A DNA stretch of 64,000 nucleotides from positions 124,001 to 188,000 of the forward strand of contig JBAIAA010001116.1 of NCBI GenBank assembly GCA_037893245.1, written 5' to 3'. Origin of the DNA: Crossaster papposus (taxonomy: Eukaryota; Echinodermata; Asteroidea; Velatida; Solasteridae). The position numbers and the translations under genes were made by a program. The notes beneath the pieces were generated by a model, which saw nothing but the letters and a program-made list of their open reading frames with translations, was not told the DNA's origin and did not search any database. The stretch's first letter is position 1, and each line of letters begins with the position of its first letter. This document shows positions 11,808-23,006 of the stretch, one piece after another.

Positions 11808-12612
11808 AGTAGCCTGCTCGGCGGCCGAGCGGCGAGTTTTTAACCAATTCTGCCCGGCCACCGAGCGGCGGCCGCCCAGGCACCGCTCGTTTTTAGGGCA
11901 TCGCTCGGTCGCCGCTGAAGTTTTAGCGCGTAGTTAAAATTTGGGCGGCGCCTGCTCACTTTTCACTTGCCGCCCAAAATACGCTCGGTGCTTGGGCGGT
12001 CGCTGCCCAGGCACCGACCTAATCGAGCGTTCGCCGCTGAGCGATTTAATTCAAAAATCGAAGCCGCTAGGTCAGAAGCTCCCGAGCGGTCGCCGCCCGG
12101 TCGCCGCTGGGAGATCAATCGGTCACTGGGAGGCGAGTTCAAAATCGGTCGGCGTCCAGCAGCGCCAGCTCCATTCACCGCGACGTCTAGCCGATAATGG
12201 CTGACAATTACAATGACAATGACAAAGCAAAAGCGGTTTTGATGATGACCAGTGTGGGGAAGTCGCATCCCAGGTTGCCCGTGAGAAATTTTCGGCAGAG
12301 CCTGGTTGGCCGCCGCCAGTACGCCTACGAGACACCCGCCGATGCCCCGGCGATTACCAGCCGGCCGCCGAGCAATTTATTTAAAATCATCCGGTGGCTG
12401 GTGGGAGACCGCCCGGCAATCGAAGAGTCACCGGTCGGTCACTGCCGAGACACCGCGCGAAAAAGCTCCGCGATTTCACCAAGTTTTGACCTAAAATCGA
12501 CCGGCGACCGACGGGAAATCGACAGGTCAATCGCTGGGGCTCTACAGCCTGCTGACTTCTCCAAAAATTGCTGGGCGATGCCTAAATTCCAGCAACGACC
12601 GAGCAGGCTACT
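11808..12612. mobile_element. GC-rich insert with AGTAGCCTGCTCGG inverted ends
   Basis: A block much richer in G and C than its surroundings starts AGTAGCCTGCTCGG and ends with its exact 14-bp complement. The interior is a mosaic of diverged, partly self-complementary GAGCGGTCGCCG / CCGGCGACCG pieces. No flanking duplication is clear. Several frames are open only because of composition. A nonautonomous nested transposon is the likeliest reading; the superfamily is not recognised. Confidence 0.5.
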
Positions 12613-13760
12613 GATCGGTCTGTTGCTGCTCTGATTTGTGAATATAGCTTTAGATGACTGGATCACTATTGATCGCAAACAACACACAGTCATCTCAGTC
12701 ATGCGGTGTTTTTACAGGTACCAGACATGCCAGACTATGGTCAGCTTCGGTTGCGTCTATGGCTAGATCAGCACGTAAGCCGCCTATGTTTTAACATTAA
12801 AAAGAGGTAGCGATATAGCCGCAGCCATCTAAAGCCGTCATTCGGACTCCAGAGACGAATTCCTATTTCCCTGGTAATATGCATCAAGCAGTGGCTATGG
12901 TGTTAAGGTTGACAGAATACCAGCGTTAATATTGGTGTTGTGCACAATAATGCTTTTACAAAAATATATCCCAGTGTTATTATGCGTATTGAACATACAC
13001 ATGTACATGTACGTGCGCTGTACACTACATGGCCATAGCAACACAGTAATCACAAACACTATTACTTGCAACATCAGTGTAACTGCTTATTTCAAGTGCT
13101 AAACGTTAATATTCCCCAATGTGCATGACGATCGGATCATTAGAATTGTTTTTAATATTTACAAAAAAATAAAAAAGGTATTGTTGGTGAAAATACGTGA
13201 CTCGAGTAACGAGTCCTCGGGTAGTCGAGTCCGAGTCCGAGTCTTTTGCCGACGTGACTCATGTCAAGTCCGAGTCACCAAAAATGTAACTCGAGACGGA
13301 CTCGAGTCCGAGTCCTGGACTCGAGTCATACAACTCTGGTACATGCACATGTACGTATAAATTAATCAGTTGACCCGCGAGAGGGCGCGCTCCTCATTCT
13401 CGCAGCTAAATGAGCTGATACGACCGCGCGGCTCTCAGCCCGAAAACAGCCGGCACTCAAATTTTTTTAGCTACAACCCTGCCAGGTTTTACCGGGTTCT
13501 ACGACGGTTGCCTCGACGGTCCCTGTCACCCTGGTAGTAATATGTAAACCCCGGCACCAAAACCGGTAGACGCCGGCAGACCCTGGCAGCAGCACGGTAG
13601 CAGCACGGTAGGAACAGTGGTCAACCGTGTTGCTGCCGGGGTGTACCGGGTTGCTGCCGGGGTGTACCTGGTCTCTGGTGTGACCTAGGCTTTAGTGCCA
13701 AACAAGACCAGCATTCTATACATGGGTGATTATTACCTGAACCTATTGAATCTCAAGATG

Positions 13761-14145
13761 AATAAGCCATTTGCGCGTGACCCCGAGTTAAATTTGAATA
13801 ACATTTGGTACACTGACTTGCTCACACAGCTTGGCACTGTTGAACTTTAAAATCTCCAGACCAAAGACACTGTTGCTATATCACGTGATTTTGGGCAAGC
13901 CTTACGCTATCAACCCCCAGCTCCGGAATGGTCTGGTGTCTTTGTGCCATTCCCACCCATTGTGAACAATGTATTGGTGCTGAACGTCTGTTTCGTAACT
14001 ATGCAAGAGCTTGCCCCGAATCATGTGATATGGCAAAAGTGTCTTTGGCCTGGAGAATTTGAAGTTCAACAGTGCCAAGTTGTGTGAGCAAGTCAGTGTA
14101 CCAGATATTATTCAAATTTAGCTTGGGGTCACAAATGGCTTATTG
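13761..14145. repeat. Foldback element, about 140-bp arms
   Basis: AATAAGCCATTTGCGCGTG at 13761 onward is answered by the complement ending at 14145. The arms (about 13761-13912 and 14005-14145) keep a recognisable match along their length, around a central loop of roughly 95 bp. No gene is present. It is the second of four foldbacks in the first 18 kb. Confidence 0.75.
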
Positions 14146-14149
14146 AGTA

Positions 14150-14520
14150 CTGTATTTTACAATATCAATTGAGATATACTTTTCACACTTTTCTGATCTC
14201 TTTTAAAGTCCAAGCATAAAGATGTGTTTTTTCTTGAGATTAGACCTAATAATCGAATTTAAAAGTGGCACAACATAATTATGGGTATCTACAGTACTAG
14301 CTTTAGTTAATTAGGTATACACTGTATCACTGGACTGACAAAATAGTTTTTATTATTCACATCACGCCATGATCACGCCATACCGATGTAACATGCGTCT
14401 ATCTCCATATAATGGCATGTGTGTAAGGCACATACATGTACAGTACATGTACCATTAAAATTGTAAATTGTTGAACAAAAACGTTTGTACTTTTTGACAA
14501 AGGTATTTATTAACCCTAAC
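14150..14520. other. Noncoding stretch
   Basis: AT-rich sequence with one ACATGTACAGTACATGTAC palindromic cluster at about 14431-14452. No gene or element boundary recognised. Confidence 0.4.
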
Positions 14521-15740
14521 TCCCTACCCATTTTTACTTACACATAACCTGAATCCTGCAAAATCCTCCAATTCCTAAATTGTTAAAACTCCAAGTAACC
14601 TGAATCCTGCAAAATCCTCCAATATTGGTCACTGGTGACCATACAGCCTGTATCCTGCAAAATCCTGCAGTCTTGCCCTGGCTGCAGTCAGTAAAAACCC
14701 AAGTAACCTCAATCCTGCAAAATCCTGCGATGCATCAAACTTAAAGTCTGAAGTTTTCTGCTTTATAAATGCTAAATTCTGCTTTCTTCTGCTTTATAAT
14801 TCACAAAATCCGTTTTCTTCTGCTTTCTTGAATTAGGCTTCCTCCAGATTTCATAATTCATAAAAAACAAGGTAAAATATCGTCTAAATACGTTGCAATT
14901 TTGTAAAATCTTGAACTTTTTTTCGTCGTACAAACCGAAGCACGAACGAGCGGCCATGTTTATGACAGTGTTTTTGTCTACCGCGCATGCGCTGTGATGC
15001 GCTTTCGTTTGACTGGCAATTAGTAACCACAAGAGGGCGCTAAATTAGATTTCCCCCATTGTACAGCCGTGACATATGTAGTCAGTGGCCGCACACTACT
15101 GCTACACAGCTACAAGCGGTCGACATGGTAACGGTGAACGAATGCACATAGTCCACACACAGCAGTGGAATAATACCGCGAATGGGCTACACGTACACGT
15201 GACAAACACTGACTACGATGTGTTGTGCAAACACTACATGCAGTGTGGTAGTTAGTACAACAACAAGCCTTGCTCGATCGATCGTGAACGTATAAACAAC
15301 AATCAGTTGTCACTGTTTCAACTTTCGACATGGCTTTTACGCGATAATTTTCACATATTGGATGATATTGTAGAGGGTAAATATGATTTATTACGATGTA
15401 TTTTGAAGGATTTCATTCTTCTTATTTATCAAAATCACTCGGATTGCTCATTATCAGTCATTTTGATAGTTTTTCCTGGTTCATTTTTCAAACTTTCTTC
15501 AAAACCGCGTTTTCCGCTTTCTTGGGCCGATTTTGCCGATTCCGCGATTTTCGCGGAAAATCCGCATCGCGGTAAACTTCGGACTTTAATCAAACTCCAA
15601 GTGACCTCAATCCTGCAAAATCCTTGTGTGTCACATTCAGCCTGATAACCTGAATCCTCCATATTCCTGCAGGGGTAAAACCCCAAGTAACCTCAATCCT
15701 GCAAAATCCTGCATTTTGCAATGAGGAATTTGGAGGATTT
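14520..15740. repeat. Cluster of AATCCTGCAAAATCCT motifs split by a hAT insertion
   Basis: The phrase ACCTGAATCCTGCAAAATCC (or ACCTCAATCC) occurs at about 14549, 14594, 14649 and 14705, and again at about 15602, 15648 and 15687, in each case spaced 45-55 bp apart. The two groups are separated by the hAT at 14742-15588. Removing that element makes one continuous diverged tandem array. Confidence 0.65.
14742..15588. mobile_element. hAT-type nonautonomous element, perfect 8-bp target duplication
   Basis: The element begins TAAAGTCTGAAGTTT and ends with the near-complement of TAAAGTCCGAAGTTT. It is flanked by identical ATCAAACT duplications (14734-14741 and 15589-15596). Subterminal sequence holds repeated TTCTGCTTT motifs on the left and CCGCGATTTTCGCGG-type palindromes on the right. 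Two short minus-strand frames inside show no domain. At 847 bp it is nonautonomous. The 8-bp duplication places it with hAT-like elements even though the TIR lacks CAGGG. Confidence 0.75.
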
Positions 15741-16003
15741 GGGAGGGTTAGGGTTAATGTAAATACAAATGTGGTTGGCTGGTATTAAACGTACATGTAC
15801 TTGTTTAAAACCGGCCAACCGCATGTGTATTCCCATATTATTACATGAATATAAATGGTCTGTGCAAAGTTTAACGCTTTTATGACAAAGTGCATAAATC
15901 ATTTTTATTTTAGCACATATCCACTGGACTTTAGTGTTTGTATTTTTTTGTAATGAGAGTCGACAATAAATATTTGGCTTTTGTTTCTGTTTGCATCACA
16001 CAG
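15741..16003. other. Intronic sequence before the last integrase exon
   Basis: No gene seen. A GGAGGATTTGGGAGGGTTAGGGTTA block at about 15730-15757 belongs to the short TTAGGGTTA hairpin family noted elsewhere in the window. Confidence 0.4.
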
Positions 16004-16341
16004 CATCTGTGGGAAGACCTGGTGCAACTGGTACACCCGAAGAATGTTTTCAGAGGGAAAATCGAGCTGCAACTGTCTCTCATCTTCACATCCCTACCAC
16101 TGACGAATTAGTGAATATGTATCAACAGAGTGGGGGCCAGATTGCAAGCTTTGGTAAATTTGGATGGGACCCACTCAGTGATGATGAACAACTAGTACGA
16201 GAGCGTCAGCACAGAATGGAACAACATTTTCCATCATATGAAGACTGTTTCAATGCTGCAGTGCATGGATACCATGTTCCTCTCCAGAATGCCATCCTTG
16301 GTTGCATTAGGATAACATTACAAATAGTCAGTACCTTGTAA
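16004..16341 (+). CDS. DDE integrase-core gene, C-terminal exon
   Basis: After the acceptor (CATCACACAG, ending 16003) an open frame of 112 codons runs to TAA 16341. Its leading two bases complete the codon left by the exon ending at 9673. It encodes L-x-I-P-T-T-D-E-L-V-N-M-Y-Q-Q-S-G-G, then F-G-W-D-P-L, then a predicted helical tail. This is the pattern I know downstream of the integrase core in related uncharacterised animal proteins. The intron before it is about 6.3 kb and filled with hAT and foldback elements. There is no internal lesion, which argues for a gene still under selection, though the 5' exons are missing. Confidence 0.65.
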
Positions 16342-16439
16342 CTCAATATACGAGGCATTATCAAAACATTGTTGGATACTGCACACAGATGCGATTATTA
16401 TTGGCAATAAGTGTTTAATTTGTTTAAAAGACTCGCTTT

Positions 16440-16850
16440 TATTCAGGGGCGGAGGACTGGGAGTGGGGGGGAATTTGCCCAGATTTTTCCAGGCCAATGA
16501 AAGTGCCCCTCTCGAGGTTAAAAAATGTGTCTCTCAAGATAAAAACAAAACCAGGGTTACCATATGATCGCGCTACATATAAAATAGTCTCCTCTCTTGC
16601 AATGCAAACAGGTCCCTCTAAAAAATCAAGTACCCCTCGCACATTAATAACATTGTGCCCCTCTCGAGATGGGAAATTGGCCATCAAAACAATAGTGTGC
16701 TCCTTTCGCGACAATTTCTCAAGATGGAGTGCCACTCTAAACAAAAACAATTAGTGCCCTGTTTGCAACATTAAAATTGTGCCCTCTCTCAAGATGGAAA
16801 ATTGCTTTAAAAAAAATAGTGCCTTTCATGCGAATAAAATGGTCACGATA
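16440..16850. repeat. Diverged repeats of GTGCCCCTCTCGAG type
   Basis: Short related phrases recur at irregular spacing (GTGCCCCTCTCGAG, GTGCTCCTTTCGCG, GTGCCCTCTCTCAAGATGG). They look like an old tandem array. The last phrase continues on the far side of the foldback at 16851-17470 (CTCTCAAGATATATAC at about 17473), so the foldback probably inserted into it. Confidence 0.5.
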
Positions 16851-17470
16851 GCCTTGTGCAAGGCATTCATCGTTATTTGTCATGAACAGCGATCTCAAGC
16901 AGCCACTATTTATGCAAATCAACTAAAGACGATTGAGCACCTTGTTTTAACCATCCGGTTGAGGTTTTGGGGGTGGTGCTCATTATGCTAACAGCTTAAG
17001 CTGACCTTTAAAGTCGTTTTCTTATTGGTCAGTCGTTGCGTAGAAAATGTATATTTATTATGTATATGTTTTCCTTATTTTGCGCTAGATTTGTAGCGCA
17101 AAGCCTTCGTTAAAATCACTCTACGAATCAACTACCAGTCTGATAGTCTCCAATTTTTTTAGCATGACCGTGTTATGACTTACATGTACGTATCACCGCT
17201 GACTCTAAATATACAATATCTACGCAACAACCAACCAATAAGAAAACGACTTTAAAGGTCAGCCTAGGCTATTGGCATAATGCGCACCACCTCCAAAACC
17301 TCACCGGATGGTTGAAACAAGGCGTTCGGTCGTTTTTAGTTGATTTGCATAAATAGTGGCCGCGTGAGGTTGCTGTTATCGCTGTTTTTTTGCACTGCTA
17401 ACTGCAGCGTGCAGCGTGCAGCGTGCAGCGTGGATTTCAAACGGATAACGACGAATGCCTTGCACAAGGC
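16851..17470. repeat. Foldback element, about 210-260-bp arms
   Basis: Outer ends are GCCTTGTGCAAGGC and its complement (itself a palindrome) at 16851 and 17470. Arms run about 16851-17060 and 17205-17470 and match imperfectly throughout, sharing GACCTTTAAAGTCGTTTTC and its complement. A small CAGCGTG tandem (four units, about 17404-17431) lies in the right arm only. Confidence 0.75.
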
Positions 17471-17530
17471 TCCTCTCAAGATATATACGGTATGGACATT
17501 AGTCTTTGACCTCTGAACTGCAGTTCATAT

Positions 17531-18250
17531 AAACACCTCACCGAAAGTAAGTCCCCCTCTCAACAATTCGTCATAACATCGCCAGATAAAACATTTTACC
17601 AATCAAACTTAGTTAGAAATAATCCTATGACTGTTTCCTAAGTGTTGTTTAAGAAAAATAAAAGATGTCCATGGCTGAATGAGCTCAAATTAATGACAAA
17701 AACTGCCCTTCTCAAAAGTCACAAAAGTTGATCTGCCACCTGCTTCACAGGGGTATTAGTCTGTAAAAGACCAATGGCAATGGCCCTGTCTTTATCAGAC
17801 AGTCTGGGCATAATGCTTAATTTAAGAACACCCAAACAAAATCAGTAGGCCTATGCTTGTCAACTGCAAGGTGTATTGGGACAAGGAATGGGACTGATCA
17901 CCTAACATCTCACTGTGCTAAGCTCTGAGCCAAGAAAGGGATTTGCATGGTTGAATGATCCTAAATTGATTACAGATTAGAGTAATGTACACTTGGTGGG
18001 TATTTTAAACTGCATTCAACCACAGGTGTTTTTTTCCATTAGTAAGAAGCCATTCATAAACTTTTGTGACTTTTGAGAAGGGCAGTTTTTTCATTCATTT
18101 GAGCTCATTCAGCCCTAAAGTTATGAACATCTTTTATTTTCAAACATTTAGAAAACAGTCATAGGATTATTTTTAACTAAGTTTGATTCAATGTTTTACC
18201 TGACGATGTTATGACGAACTGTTGAGAGGGGGACTTTTGGTGAGGTGTTT
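17531..18250. repeat. Foldback element, about 195-bp arms and 320-bp loop
   Basis: AAACACCTCACCGAAAG at 17531 is matched in reverse by CTTTTGGTGAGGTGTTT ending at 18250. Inner arm ends lie at about 17735 and 18058 (CTTCTCAAAAGTCACAAAAG and its complement). No coding sequence. It begins only about 60 bp after the previous foldback. Confidence 0.75.
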
Positions 18251-20329
18251 AGTATGCCTCAAGGTTTACATACATGTACTGTACTTGTATCTCTCTTTAT
18301 AATTGTTTTAACACAGTATATTTTTAAAAAGAGATACATGTTACATTTTATTTGTTTGCATTTGATTCCACTTTTGGGGAAGGGATTGTTTGCGATCAGG
18401 TTTTTTCCTCTCCACCCGTTGTAAATGGTCTGTAGATCTAAAGTATTAATCTTTGATATACAGTATGTGGTATGTGAAATTAAGTGTTACTGTAATTAAG
18501 TGTTACTGTAATGACAGTGTCCGAAAAAGGGAATATTGAGAAAGGAATAAAACACAACAATATGGAATGGAGTTAAAGAAATCTAGGAAATTAGCCCTGT
18601 GTTCATGTCTGTGGGTATTGTCGAACAATGCTATGTTGATTCCCCTGCATAAAATCCACTGAATCAACATATTTCTCAACCAGTCCTGTGGTCCTCGTTT
18701 AAAAAGAATATTGTACTTGGCAAATTGGTACTCTAACTCAGATATGAACATATCACAAACAATGTCACTTTTGGGGATGATTCTTGATAAAATAAACGAA
18801 ACGCCCCAAAGTCATTATTTTTGCATCGTCCCTACATGTACATGTAGCCCTTTGGCTTTATGGAAATATTTTGGCATGAGGTTTTTTCCACCTAAACATC
18901 CAACTTTTTCACCAAATTTCTGAATGCAACTGTTTCCCTCTGGTAAAATTTGTCTCTTTACTTGCCATCCAGTGGAAGGAATGTACTTTAATTAGGAGAC
19001 CAATTTCACCGGAAGAAACCATTGAGAAGTTTTGGTAAAATAAAACAAAATACCGAATTATCATATAATGCCTTGCTTGAATAACAGTCTCAAGCATCCA
19101 GAGAAACCAGTCACGGCACCTGGTGAGCTGTTGTTTTTAAGAAAAGTTGAATTTTGTATACATTTCCAATGATTGCCAGACGACAATCGTTGGGAAAACC
19201 AAACTATTTTCAAACATAGCATCCAATTGATCAAATTTAGTTATTTCACATTTTATTTGCAATTAGTTTACGTAAGCCAACTATTCTGGCTTCCAAAACC
19301 TGACAATTCCCAAACATCCTAAAATTGTTGTTTTGTCTGAAAGAAGTCGAGGAACCATCCATTTTTCGAAAATTACAGCAAAAGCAAATGTGGTCATTTT
19401 CTTACTTTTAGAGTGAACACATGCGCGCAGGTTTTTCTATTTTTTTGCTTCCATAATTTTAGCATTTGTTTACCAATTGTAGTTTTTGTTGAGTATACAT
19501 CTTCTCCAAGGTAAATTTATTTGAGTTTCTGAATATTCATCGTTTTGGACTTGACAAATATTTTTCTTTGAAGTGTTTCAGTTTGAGAAAACAATTTGTA
19601 TGAGAGAGAAATTGTGAAAGACTGTTTTATTAATTAAATCTATGAGAAGTCTACCGGTCTTTTGTTTCCTTTGGAATCAATAGTTTCATAAAGTAAATCC
19701 AAAGCTTATTATTTAAACCAGGATTTTTTCTAAGGAGCTTTTTATTTTCCTGTTACACATGGCTAAAGAATGTGGCTAGCACTAGTTGCCTGAAAGTATC
19801 GATGGACAAGCAGGGGTACCAATATATATTGCAAGGGGCAATGAAGGCAACTAATCGGTAGTGTACAATGCAATATTTTCAATAGGAGGGGTAGGGGTTG
19901 GTTGGGTTACGCCCTCCCCAATAGTTATGCCACTACTTTATAGGCCATACAGTATTTGAACAGGGAACCAGTCTACACGCTGGGTGCGCCGCCACTGAGA
20001 TACCTTAAAAAAGAATTGACTCTGGGCAACTTGAAAATACAACAAATACAATCTTTTGTTTACTCGCTGGAACGATATCTTTTTAATTAAAAAAACACTG
20101 AATGCCAAATGCAAACTTAACGGTAGTCCACAACAAGAAATAGGTCGGTTCACTTCTATTTTAAAAATAAACAATAACACTTTTACATAATTAAAAGAGA
20201 AACAATATCCCTAGTTTGTGTTCTAAAATGTTTGCTACGTTAACATCATTTCTTTTGTTACAAAGTGGTATTTCTGTGTCTTTCTTTTTTCGCAGCACAT
20301 CTAAATCAATTTTTATCTGATACTGTATT
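18251..20329. other. Noncoding stretch
   Basis: No gene or clear element seen. Reading frames are short, AT-rich and without motifs. Confidence 0.5.
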
Positions 20330-20442
20330 TTCTAACACATCGGTAAAACAGAGCCTATGGGGACACCAAATTGTACGAAAATGATTGATCCACTGCGAAT
20401 AACAAAGCTAGTATGGTAATTAATTTACAGTGGAATATCATC

Positions 20443-20483
<41 letters not shown>

Positions 20484-21355
20484 ACAATTGTTTTTAGAGG
20501 TTCGTCAAGTACGTAACGCAAAATGTGCACAACTGCATTTTCCCATTTTCGGCCAGGTTTTGTTTTTTGAAAAACTAAACTAGCACAAATATGCCCACCC
20601 CAACAACACCCTTGTTAAATATACATGAAATAAACAGTAATATGATTCACCCTACTGATTGACACCCCTTTTCCCCTTTGCCCCAATCATCATTTATGGC
20701 TAATAAGAATTAGAGATTTTTAGTTGTTCACTTTTGAGTAGTGGTGGGCGATTCCACACTGGAATTGATTTTAATCAATTAAATTCCAAATCTGGAATTA
20801 GAAAACCACAAACAACACTGTGCCCCGATGTCCACGATAGCCTTGGAATTGAAATTAATTCCGAAAATGCCTGAGTCGCCCAACACTACTTTTGAGGTGC
20901 CTAGATAGTTCTGCAGGCAGAAAAATGATTGTTATAAAAATGTGTTATTTAAAACAAATGTAAATTATTCTACTAGAAAATGGGAAAATGCAGTGACCTA
21001 GTGAATTATTTTCTTCTTCAAAAAACATCTAAAGATTTAAATCTCCTTTAAACACATAGCAATAAAGGGAATTTTAAACAAGCAAACATCCGTAGGTTTT
21101 TATAAAATTAACTTAACTCTGCAAATACCTTAAAAATTTCAGTTAGGATTGCAAATGCCTGCCAGTATTTCTGAATAAAGCCCATCTGCATAAATCTTTA
21201 CAGAAGATCGACACAGAATGGTGTATTTTTGTTAGCAGTTGTTGATACAAGTCTTGCAACCCGCCAAGTTTTGGCATCATTTTGTTACAATCTGTGGTTC
21301 TTTTGAAGTTTCAAAAGAAATCTTACACTGAAACACTGATGCGATCTCTGCTCTT
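20330..21355. repeat. Segmental tandem duplication, left copy
   Basis: This segment matches 21755-22768 in the same orientation with substitutions and small indels. The match starts at AAAACAGAGCCTATGGGG and ends inside the RING exon. The copy carries a 40-base poly-C tract (20444-20483). It contains a decayed copy of the last exon of the RING gene, so the duplicated unit is that exon plus about 800 bp downstream of it. Confidence 0.85.
21141..21355 (-). pseudogene. Decayed duplicate of the RING-gene terminal exon
   Basis: On the minus strand this segment resembles the 3' part of the exon at 22525-23006 (E-I-A-S-V-F-Q-C-K then F-E-T-S-K). The second zinc cysteine of the first pair has become serine (C-K-I-S-F). 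A stop follows soon after, and later ligand positions are scrambled. It lies within the left copy of the segmental duplication, downstream of the intact exon in the sense of the gene. It cannot form the finger. Confidence 0.75.
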
Positions 21356-21754
21356 TTTGTATTATAAATGGCAATATGAGGGGAACCATGAAGGCTTGTA
21401 TTTTTTTTTTTTAATGAACACACCCAAAATGAGACAATAAAATTAAGTCCGGATTTCCTTACTCCCCTCCCCCCCCCCCCCAAACAAAAATGGTCATAAG
21501 TATTTTTATACCTAGCACAATATGAGACCGAGGAACTTCTTTCCCTCCCCCTTTAGTCCCCCATACCTATATCTCTAGACTATTGTTACATAACGCCCCC
21601 GCCCCCCCCCCCCTAAAAACCTGAGAAGAATTACTGAGAAACCACAACATTCAGCAAGCACAATGACATCACAAAGGAGCCCCCTCGGTCTCATATCTTG
21701 CTTTATGAGTATTCATATGAATGTGTCTAATTTGCATAACAAAAGACGATAACT

Positions 21755-22768
21755 GGATTTTCTAACTTATCAGTAAAACAGAGCCTATGGGGTCCCCAAA
21801 TTGTATGAAAATGATTGATCCACTGCGAATAGCAAAGCTAGTATGGTAATTAAATTATAGAGGAATATTACTCCCCCCCCCCCCCCTACAATTGTTTTTA
21901 GAGGTTTGTCAAGTATGTATTAACGCACAACTGCATTTTCCCATTTTCGGCCAGGTTTTGTTTTTTGAAAAACCAAACTAGCACAAATATGCCCACCCCA
22001 ACAACACCCTTGTTAAATATACATGAAATAAACAGTAATATGATTCACCCTACTGATTGACACCCCTTTTCCCCAATCATCATTTATGGCTAATAAGAAT
22101 TAGAGATTTTTAGTTGTTCACTTTTGAGTAGTGGTGGGCGATTCCACACTGGAATTGATTTTAATCAATTAAATTCCAAATCTGGAATTAGAAAACCATA
22201 AACGACACTGTGCCGCGATGTCCACGATAGCCTTGGAATTGAAATTGATTCCGAAAATGCCCAACACTACTTTTGAGGTGCCTAGATAGTTCTGCAGGCA
22301 GAAAAATGATTGTTATAAAAATGTGTTATTTAAAACAAATGTAAATTATTCTACTAGAAAATGGGAAAATGCAGTGACCTATAGTGAATTCTTTTCTTCT
22401 TCAAAAAACCATCTATAGATTTAAATCTCCTTTAAACACATAACAATAAAGGGAATTTTAAACAAGCAAACATCCGTAGATTTTTATAAAATTAACTTAA
22501 CTCTGCAAATACCTTGAAAACCTTTCAGTTAGGATTGCAAATGCCTGCCAGTTCATAAATACCACGAATGGGCAGCATTTCTGAATAAAGGCCATCTGCA
22601 TAGCTCTCTACAGAAGATCGACACAGAAAGCATCTTTCTTGCTCACAGTTGTTAATACAAGTCTTGCAACCTGCCACGTTTTGGCAGCATTTTGTTACAA
22701 TGACTGGGGGTTTGGAAGTTTCAAAACAAATCTTACACTGAAACACTGATGCGATCTCTGCTCTTACG
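21755..22768. repeat. Segmental tandem duplication, right copy
   Basis: Partner of 20330-21355, with a shorter poly-C tract at about 21865-21886. This copy holds the intact 3' part of the RING exon. The unit-to-unit distance is about 1.42 kb. Confidence 0.85.
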
Positions 22769-23006
22769 TTAGCAGTGTTGGCTATTTTCTTATGGATACT
22801 CTCCAACGTATTTTCGATTCGAGTGAGGCGATCCTTCTGTGAAGGTTTTGATTTAGTTTCAACATCAGCTGTACCAGTTTCAATGTCTGTTTCTGAGGAA
22901 GACGATGCCGAAAGTGGAGGAAGCTGAAGCCTTGTCCTCTTGAGCTGGACCCATTGCGAAGTCTTGACAGCCTTGACCTTCCTGTTGGTTCCAAAAAAGG
23001 CCTTTC
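22525..23006 (-). CDS. RING-type zinc-finger gene, terminal exon
   Basis: The exon starts after an acceptor (GTTTCTTTGCAG|G on the minus strand, 23007) and ends at the stop at 22525. It encodes a Ser/Thr-rich linker with a short helical region (R-L-T-R-I-E-N-T-L-E-S-I). A RING-like finger follows: C-K-I-C, then V-T-K-C-C, G-C-K-T-C, C-E-Q-E-R-C-F-L-C-R. RING fingers commonly act as E3 ubiquitin ligase modules; that role is inferred from family. Splice phase (one base carried) agrees with exons at 26295-26543 and 27463-27928, giving a protein of about 398 residues. The exon is partly duplicated and decayed downstream. Confidence 0.75.

Larger units (their letters stand above)
11104..13338. mobile_element. 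hAT-type transposon with perfect 8-bp target duplication
   Basis: Left end CAGTGTTGTAGTCGAGTC and right end GACTCGAGTCATACAACTCTG are imperfect inverted repeats. They are flanked by identical 8-bp direct repeats GTACATGC (11096-11103 and 13339-13346), the length that defines hAT insertions. Both subterminal regions are built from GAGTCCGAGTC motifs; on the left these have expanded into a 27-bp minisatellite. No transposase frame is present, so it is nonautonomous. It sits inside the CAGGGTTGTAGCTA-bounded element and carries a GC-rich insert of its own. Confidence 0.85.
10742..13481. mobile_element. Outer hAT-like element bounded by CAGGGTTGTAGCTA inverted repeats
   Basis: The sequence starts CAGGGTTGTAGCTA and ends with its exact 14-bp complement. 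CAGGG...CCCTG ends are typical of hAT elements. No 8-bp target duplication is evident, so either an end has been rearranged or the pairing is incidental. The element contains GC-rich CCGGC-type sequence near both ends and is interrupted by the hAT at 11104-13338. A further pair, TAGGTCACACC at 10731-10741 and its complement at about 13677-13687, suggests that it sits within yet another small palindromic element. Confidence 0.45.

Noticed and set aside
11941-12702. Several overlapping frames of 60-145 codons
   Set aside because: They are open on both strands because of the GC-rich repeat mosaic; no domain or splice support.
1180-15760. CCCTAAC / TTAGGGTTAGGG-like pieces suggesting telomeric sequence
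   Set aside because: They are one or two units long, in CTAACTCCC contexts, and part of short dispersed hairpins, not telomere arrays.
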